A stretch of DNA of 19,327 nt from CAZTTG01 sp964615935 (lineage in GTDB: Bacteria; Planctomycetota; UBA1135; GCA-002686595). The stretch's first letter is position 1; each line of letters opens with the position of its first letter. Positions 14,770 through 19,327 of this stretch are shown piece by piece. The position numbers and the translations under genes are program-made. Location: positions 1 through 19,327 of the forward strand of contig CAZTTG010000110.1 of the NCBI GenBank assembly GCA_964615935.1, read 5' to 3'. Under the pieces are notes generated by a model that saw only the letters and a program-made list of their open reading frames with translations, was not told the DNA's origin and searched no databases.

Positions 14770-17258
14770 TGGATCACCACCTCCAGCCCGTTCGACAGGC
14801 TGATGCCCGCGGGATCCCCGGGGTCCAGGCTCCAGACCTGGTAGTACCAGACCTGCCCCACCATCGACGGGCCCAGGGCGATCGGGCGCGCGTCGTATCC
14901 GAACACGTCCGGGTTCAGCGAGTGGAGGCGCTTCAGCGGCGGCTGGACCAGGAGGACGTGCCCCGCGAAGGGCGTGCTCGCCGGCGCGAGTCCCCCGAAG
15001 AGCACCGCCTTGGGGCTGAGGGGGTAGGCGCAGACCACGCCCACGGTGAAGTCCGGCGAGGGGGTCAGGGAGGGGAAGCCGTCCCAGATCAAGGTGGGCA
15101 GGCTGCCGGCCGAGGTCAGCTTGGCCAAGCCGTAGCTCACCGGGTGCCGCAGGAGCCGCAGCTCGCTGGCGAAGCCCATGCTGATGGCCGGGCTCCCGGC
15201 GAAGCTCTGGTACGCCCCGGGGCTCACGGGGAAGCCCGAGGATTCGGTCCCCCCCACCATCAGGACCGCGTCCGGAGGGGCCCAGACCATGTCCTGCAGG
15301 TCGTCGTTCAGGCTGCCTCCGAGGAAGCTGGAGTACTCGAGCGCCGCGAGGTCCGGCCCGAGGCGGCTGACGAAGGCGTCGGTCAGCACGTCTCCCGGGA
15401 TGCCGTTGAAGGTGTCGTCGAAGGTCCCCGGCGTCACGGGCCAGTCGTCCGAGGTGGTGACCCCGGCGGCGATGGGATTCCCCCCCGGATCCACCAGCAG
15501 GGCGCGGACCTCGTCCTCCCCGCTGCCGCCGAGGTAGGTGGAGGCGAGGAGGCTGGCGGCCCCCGGGTCCAGCCGCGACAGGAAGCCCTCCGAGGCTCCG
15601 GCGGCCAGCGGCTGCAGGGCGCCCGAGGTCACCGGGAAGGAGCTCGAGTACGTGCGGCCCGCCAGGTAGACCTCCCCCCCCGGGTCGAGGGCCACCGCCA
15701 GGGCCGCGTCGCTCCCCTCTCCCCCCAGGAAGGTCGACCACAGGAGCCAGCTTCCGGCGGCGTTCAGCCGGCTGGCGAAGCCGTCCGAGCCTCCGTTGAA
15801 GGTGCGATCCCAGGCGCCCGAGGTGGTCGGGAAGCTGCTGGAGCTCGTCGTGCCGCAGAGCGTGACCTCCTCGGCGGGCCCCAGGGCCAGGTCCAGGGCC
15901 ACCTCCTCCTGGAACGAGCCCAGGAAGGTCGAGAAGTCGAGGCTCTTGCCGTCGGCGGCCACCCGCGTCGCGAAGGCGTCGCCGGCGTACTGCCCGCCGT
16001 TGTAGGTCCGGTCGTAGGCCCCCGTCGTGGTCGGGAAGCCCGAGCTGGCCGTGCCGCCGCAGACCACCGCCGCCCCGCCGGGAGCCACGGCCAGGCCGTT
16101 GCAGCGCTCGCTGCCGTGCCCTCCGAGCAGCCCCGAGTACTCCAGCGTCTGGCCGAGGGGGTCGAGCCGCAGGACGAAGGCGTCGCTCGAGCCCGCGTGG
16201 GCCGTGTTCCAGGAGCCGGCCAGGGTGGGGAAGTCGGTCGACCAGGTGTCGCCGGCCACGGTGACTCGCCCGGCCGCGTCCACGGCGACGCCGCTGGCGT
16301 AGTCGGTTCCCGATCCGCCAAGGAAGGTGGAGTAGCTCAGGAACTGGCCCTGCGAGTCGAAGCGGCTGACGAAGGCGTCGCCGCCGAGGTTGTAGCTGGG
16401 GTCGTAGGTCCCCGGCGTGATGGGGAAGTCCCAGGAGGTCAGGGCCCCGGCCACCACCGCCTCCCCGGCGGCGGTGCGGGCCACGGCGCGGATCTGCTGG
16501 CTCTCGCTGCCGCCCAGGAGGCTCGACCACCGCAGGGCCGGGTCGATGACCAGGGCGAGGTCCAGGCGCGGCTCGAGCACGTCGAAGCCGAAGCGCGCCC
16601 CGTCGATCCGCCGGAAGCGACAGGCCACGGGTCTCCGCCCGCCCTCGGGCGTCTCGTACCACGCGACCGGCGGGCCGTGCTCGAGCACCCCGCAGGCGGT
16701 GTGCACGCGCAGCGCTCCGTCCTCCCCCACCTCGAGCCCCGCGTGCCCCGCGAGGCGCAGCGCGATCCCGGTCGGATCGAAGCCGGGCGCGAGGTGCAGG
16801 TCGAAGCGCAGGATGCCCTCGCCGCCGAGCAGCACGAGGTCCATCCCCTCCCGCAGCCCGCGCCAGGCCACCCGCTCGAAGCGGGGCACGCCCGCCGCCC
16901 AGCGGGCGGGATCCCGGCCCAGGAAGTAGTGGCACCGCCCGGGGAGCGGCCGCTCGGCCGAGGGCCCGGGCGATTCCCGCCCGTCCTCGAGCGTCACGCG
17001 CAGGGCCACGCCCGCCGGCTTCGCGCCGGAGCCCGCCTTCCCCGCGGGGAGGGAGAGCCACCATCCGTCCCGGACGATCCAGGCCGCGCAGCCGCCCTGG
17101 TCCATCCGGTAGCGCACCGCCTCCGGCCACTGGCCCCGGTTGGGCACGAAGGCCGCCGGCGGCTCGAGACTCCGGGAGCCGGAATCGGAGGGGGCGGCGG
17201 CGCAGGGCGTCCCGAGGAGGGCCGCCAGCGCCGTCCAGGCCAGGCCTAGGCTTCTCAT
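14763..17258 (-). CDS. Secreted SBBP-repeat beta-propeller protein
   Basis: Protein of 831 aa. Residues 1-22 (MRSLGLAWTALAALLGTPCA) are a signal peptide. Residues 35-240 are the N-terminal domain usual before SBBP repeats (FVPNRGQWPEAVRY). Residues 244-703 hold seven SBBP repeats of 60-70 aa, with the pattern 'YSTFLGGSG...V.VD..G...VAG.T.S.DFP.T.GTYD...NGG.DAFVSR.D', which fits a seven-bladed propeller. Residues 704-831 are a beta-rich C-terminal domain ending in DPGDPAGISLSNGLEVVI, a tail I associate with secreted planctomycete proteins and one that may serve sorting or attachment. SBBP proteins are surface-exposed or secreted, but their ligands are mostly unknown. The start ATG 17256-17258 has GGGAG 7-8 nt upstream. 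The 31 extra residues of the longer frame are Arg-rich and would precede the signal. It is divergent from the PLP-enzyme operon. Confidence 0.9.
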   Translation of the reverse strand: MRSLGLAWTALAALLGTPCAAAPSDSGSRSLEPPAAFVPNRGQWPEAVRYRMDQGGCAAWIVRDGWWLSLPAGKAGSGAKPAGVALRVTLEDGRESPGPSAERPLPGRCHYFLGRDPARWAAGVPRFERVAWRGLREGMDLVLLGGEGILRFDLHLAPGFDPTGIALRLAGHAGLEVGEDGALRVHTACGVLEHGPPVAWYETPEGGRRPVACRFRRIDGARFGFDVLEPRLDLALVIDPALRWSSLLGGSESQQIRAVARTAAGEAVVAGALTSWDFPITPGTYDPSYNLGGDAFVSRFDSQGQFLSYSTFLGGSGTDYASGVAVDAAGRVTVAGDTWSTDFPTLAGSWNTAHAGSSDAFVLRLDPLGQTLEYSGLLGGHGSERCNGLAVAPGGAAVVCGGTASSGFPTTTGAYDRTYNGGQYAGDAFATRVAADGKSLDFSTFLGSFQEEVALDLALGPAEEVTLCGTTSSSSFPTTSGAWDRTFNGGSDGFASRLNAAGSWLLWSTFLGGEGSDAALAVALDPGGEVYLAGRTYSSSFPVTSGALQPLAAGASEGFLSRLDPGAASLLASTYLGGSGEDEVRALLVDPGGNPIAAGVTTSDDWPVTPGTFDDTFNGIPGDVLTDAFVSRLGPDLAALEYSSFLGGSLNDDLQDMVWAPPDAVLMVGGTESSGFPVSPGAYQSFAGSPAISMGFASELRLLRHPVSYGLAKLTSAGSLPTLIWDGFPSLTPSPDFTVGVVCAYPLSPKAVLFGGLAPASTPFAGHVLLVQPPLKRLHSLNPDVFGYDARPIALGPSMVGQVWYYQVWSLDPGDPAGISLSNGLEVVIHP
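15150..16529 (-). repeat. Seven tandem SBBP repeats within the coding sequence
   Basis: Blade starts are near residues 244, 310, 374, 442, 507, 572 and 642, each marked by a form of YSTFLGG. Repeats differ enough in DNA that recent slippage is not indicated. Seven is the number expected for one closed propeller. Confidence 0.85.
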
Positions 17259-17322
17259 CGATGGGCTCCCGTGCCGGTTCGACCGCGGAGGGGCCGCGAG
17301 CCGTCTCCTTCCCGCCGGATGC

Positions 17323-17351
17323 ATCGTGGCCCACCCCGCTGCAGCTGTCAA
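17323..17351 (-). promoter_or_regulatory. Putative promoter of the SBBP-repeat gene
   Basis: On the minus strand a perfect -35 TTGACA (17351-17346) is followed after 17 bp by CACGAT (17328-17323), a weak -10 matching A2, A5 and T6. Transcription would start near 17316, leaving a leader of roughly 58 nt before the ATG at 17258. This is the best -35 seen in the window. Confidence 0.4.
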
Positions 17352-17378
17352 ACCGCCCCGGGGGCGCCGGCTGGACCG

Positions 17379-17450
17379 ACCCCTCTACTCCCATGAGGGG
17401 TACATTGGCCCGGCATCGCACGGCCGAAGGCGGTCCCCCCTCTCCGGGGG
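17379..17450. promoter_or_regulatory. Inverted repeats in the divergent intergenic region
   Basis: The 270-bp spacer 17259-17528 contains a 7-bp inverted repeat at 17379-17401 (ACCCCTC, 9-nt loop, GAGGGGT) and a second G/C-run hairpin near 17436-17450 (CCCCC, 5-nt loop, GGGGG). They lie between the two divergent genes and could be operators or leader structures. No regulator gene is present nearby to support either. Confidence 0.25.
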
Positions 17451-17477
17451 CACCGGGGAGCCCTGGACACCTCCGGG

Positions 17478-17505
17478 TGGAAGCGCGGGCGCGTCGGGGC
17501 AGAAT
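17478..17505 (+). promoter_or_regulatory. Possible promoter of the PLP enzyme-RidA operon
   Basis: TGGAAG (17478-17483), a 16-bp spacer and CAGAAT (17500-17505) are a weak -35/-10 pair. A start near 17512 would leave a short leader containing the Shine-Dalgarno GGAAGGAG. An alternative -10 is TACATT at 17401-17406. Confidence 0.25.
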
Positions 17506-17528
17506 GGGCGCACCGGAAGGAGTCCCTC

Positions 17529-18833
17529 ATGGTCACACGTCGACAGTTCCTGGGAGCCCTGGCCTGCCCCGGCCTGGCCTCGGTCACCGCCCCGGCGCTC
17601 GACCCGCGCGGCGCCCTGCGCGCCATCGAGGCGGCCTTCGAGCACCGCTCGCTCCCGCCCGAGCGCGCCGCCCAGGAGGAAGCCCTGTGGTTCGAGGTCC
17701 AGCAGGCCTACACGGTCGACCGCAGCCTGATGAACCTGAACAACGGCGGCGTCAGCCCGGCGCCGCGCATCGCCCAGGAGGCCATGAAGCGCCACCTGGA
17801 CTACTCCAACCAGGCGCCGGCCACCACCATGTGGCACGTGCTCGAGCCCCAGCGCGAGCCGGTGCGCGACCAGCTCGCGCGCACCTTCGGCGCGGGCTCG
17901 GACGAGATCGCCCTGGTGCGCAACGCCTCCGAGGGGCTGCAGATCTGCCAGCTGGGCCTCGACCTGGAGCCCGGCGACGAGGTCCTGACCACCAACCAGG
18001 ACTACCCGCGCATGATCACCACCTTCCAGCAGCGCGAGCGGCGCGAGGGGATCAAGCTGGTTCAGATCCCGAACCTCCCGGTTCCCTGCGAGGATCCCGG
18101 GCGCATCGTCGAGCTCTTCGAGAGCCACATCACCGAGCGCACGCGCCTGATCCTGATGTGCCACGTGATCAACCTCACCGGCCAGATCCTGCCGGTGCGG
18201 GCGATCGTCCGCATGGCGCGCTCGCGCGGCATCCCGGTGATCGTGGACGGCGCCCACGCCTTCGCGCACTTCGCCTTCCAGCGCTCCGACCTGGAGTGCG
18301 ACTACTACGCCACCAGCCTGCACAAGTGGCTGGGCGCCCCGCACGGCACGGGTCTGCTGTACGTGCGCAAGGAGAGGATCCCCGAGCTGTGGCCCCTGAT
18401 GGCGGCGCAGGAGTCCCAGGACTCCGACATCCGCAAGTTCGAGGAGATCGGCACCCACCCGGCGGCGCACTTCCTGGCCATCGCGGAGTCGCTGGCCTTC
18501 CACCACGGGATCGGCGCCGAGCGCAAGGAGGCGCGCCTGCGCTATCTGCGGGACCGCTGGGCGAAGCGGCTGCTGGAGAACGACCGCGTCCGCCTGCACA
18601 CCAGCCTGAAGCCGCAGTTATCCTGCGGCATCGCCACGGTGCAGATCGAGGGCGTGGACACCGCCGGCCTGCGCGGCCACCTGTGGTCCCGCCACCGGAT
18701 CCTGACCGTGGCCATCGCCCACGACGAGTTCGAGGGTCTGCGCGTCTCTCCCAACGTCTACACCACCCCCGACGAGATCGACCGCTTCTGCGAGGCGGTC
18801 GAGGACGTCCTCGAGAACGGACTGCCCTCATGA
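17529..18833 (+). CDS. Tat-exported class V aminotransferase-fold PLP enzyme (isopenicillin N epimerase-like)
   Basis: Protein of 434 aa. MVTRRQFLGALACPGLASVT is a twin-arginine signal (TRRQFL, a hydrophobic stretch, then an APA cleavage-like site at 21-23), so it should fold with its cofactor inside the cell and act outside the cytoplasm. The remainder is a fold-type I PLP enzyme of the class V group. It has NLNNGGVSPAPR (69-80), the VRNASEGLQI cofactor-phosphate region (130-139), D240 (VIVDGAHAFAHF) holding the pyridine nitrogen, and the Schiff-base lysine K266 in ATSLHKWLGAPHGTG. It resembles CefD-like epimerases and cysteine desulfurase-like enzymes, but the reaction cannot be told from sequence. 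The start has a strong GGAAGGAG 6 nt upstream. The TGA overlaps the start of the RidA lipoprotein gene by ATGA, implying that the two products work together. Confidence 0.92.
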   Translation: MVTRRQFLGALACPGLASVTAPALDPRGALRAIEAAFEHRSLPPERAAQEEALWFEVQQAYTVDRSLMNLNNGGVSPAPRIAQEAMKRHLDYSNQAPATTMWHVLEPQREPVRDQLARTFGAGSDEIALVRNASEGLQICQLGLDLEPGDEVLTTNQDYPRMITTFQQRERREGIKLVQIPNLPVPCEDPGRIVELFESHITERTRLILMCHVINLTGQILPVRAIVRMARSRGIPVIVDGAHAFAHFAFQRSDLECDYYATSLHKWLGAPHGTGLLYVRKERIPELWPLMAAQESQDSDIRKFEEIGTHPAAHFLAIAESLAFHHGIGAERKEARLRYLRDRWAKRLLENDRVRLHTSLKPQLSCGIATVQIEGVDTAGLRGHLWSRHRILTVAIAHDEFEGLRVSPNVYTTPDEIDRFCEAVEDVLENGLPS

Positions 18834-19276
18834 GCGCTCGAAGCCTCGCCCTGCTGAGCCTGCTCCTGGCCGGCTGCATCACGGCCGCCGACCAGGGCTA
18901 CCCGATCGCCACCGACGCCGCCCCGGCGGCCATCGGCCCCTACTCCCAGGCCATGCGGGTCGGGGACGTGCTCTGGCTCTCGGGCCAGATCGGCCTGGAC
19001 CCCCGCTCCGGCGAGCTGGTCCGCGGGGGCGTGGGGGCCGAGACCCGGCGCTGCCTGGAGAGCTGCTCGGCCGTGCTCGAGGCCGCCGGCCTCTCCCTGC
19101 GGAACGTGGTGCGGGCCCAGGTCTTCCTGGCCGACATCCGCGACTACGCGGCCATGAACGAGGTCTACGCCGAGTTCTTCGACGAGCCCTTCCCGGCCCG
19201 CGCCGCGGTGGCCGTGGCCGGCCTCCCGCTGGGCGCCCGGGTGGAGATCGTGCTCACCGCGGTCGTGCGGGACTGA
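18830..19276 (+). CDS. RidA-family lipoprotein (exported enamine/imine deaminase-like)
   Basis: Protein of 148 aa. Residues 1-16 (MSARSLALLSLLLAGC) form a signal with a textbook lipobox LAGC, so Cys16 should be lipidated and the protein tethered in the envelope. The rest is a full RidA/YjgF domain: GPYSQAMRVGDVLWLSGQIG (36-55), FLADIRDYAAMNEVYAEFF (99-117) and PARAAVAVAGLPLGARVEI (122-140). R124 matches the substrate-binding arginine of active RidA (E. coli Arg105) and E139 the conserved glutamate. RidA proteins hydrolyse reactive enamine/imine intermediates such as 2-aminoacrylate released by PLP enzymes. Its ATG overlaps the stop of the Tat-exported PLP enzyme, so the likely partner is directly upstream. 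Bases 19277-19327 downstream hold nothing recognisable. Confidence 0.92.
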   Translation: MSARSLALLSLLLAGCITAADQGYPIATDAAPAAIGPYSQAMRVGDVLWLSGQIGLDPRSGELVRGGVGAETRRCLESCSAVLEAAGLSLRNVVRAQVFLADIRDYAAMNEVYAEFFDEPFPARAAVAVAGLPLGARVEIVLTAVVRD

Positions 19277-19327
19277 GTCGGGGCGGGTCCGCGCGGGGCT
19301 CCGTCTCGACCGCCCCGGCGAGGAGCC

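Noticed and set aside
14769..17249. 826-residue open frame on the plus strand
   Set aside because: It mirrors the SBBP-repeat gene on the other strand and shows only biased composition; the minus-strand product has a signal peptide and a clear repeat family.
17268..17290. T-arm-like GGTTCGACC, suggesting a tRNA
   Set aside because: No acceptor stem, anticodon arm or D-arm can be built around it on either strand.
14482..17421. 979-residue open frame on the minus strand
   Set aside because: An alternative frame over the SBBP gene, rich in Arg, Pro and Gly. It also runs through the hairpin tract, which no real domain supports.

Overview
The window is 19.3 kb of very GC-rich, densely coding bacterial DNA with no RNA genes, transposases or CRISPR visible. 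The best taxonomic hint is the SBBP-repeat protein at 14763-17258. Its C-terminal domain ends in the 'DPG.P.G.SLSNGLEVVI' pattern that I associate with secreted proteins of Planctomycetota (Poly30/Pla163-like lineages). This is recognition from memory, not a search, so treat the assignment as moderate. Tat and Sec signals and lipoboxes indicate a diderm-type cell envelope.

Left block (1-4639, minus strand) is one translationally coupled operon for a soluble flavin/iron-sulfur redox complex. It encodes a fused NuoE-NuoF NADH-oxidising subunit, then a NuoG-like iron-sulfur protein fused to an MvhD-like domain and a cysteine-stripped HdrD-like tail. A [2Fe-2S]-FAD oxidoreductase follows and runs off the left edge. 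The set looks like an NADH-linked, possibly electron-bifurcating Hdr/Nuo-type complex. Upstream on the same strand (4798-6360) is a secreted protein of unknown function.

The middle block (6483-11000, plus strand) is a three-gene operon: a radical SAM protein, an L-2-hydroxyglutarate oxidase (LhgO-like) and a secreted, internally duplicated protein of unknown function. It converges, with a 7-bp gap inside a stop-codon palindrome, on a minus-strand pair (11008-13256): a Na/Pi cotransporter with a PhoU-like tail, coupled to a SixA-type histidine phosphatase. Divergent from that pair is an anchored M28 metallopeptidase (13436-14485).

The right block starts with a noncoding tract of consecutive GC-rich hairpins (14480-14769) between two convergent genes. 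Beyond it are the seven-repeat SBBP protein on the minus strand and, divergently, a two-gene operon (17529-19276). That operon encodes a Tat-exported class V PLP enzyme and a RidA-family lipoprotein. The pair suggests extracytoplasmic PLP chemistry with its own imine deaminase, and is the most novel-looking system here. The HdrD-like vestige in the left operon and the hairpin tract are the next most unusual items.

Five adjacent gene pairs overlap by exactly four bases (ATGA or GTGA), so translational coupling is the normal operon style of this genome.
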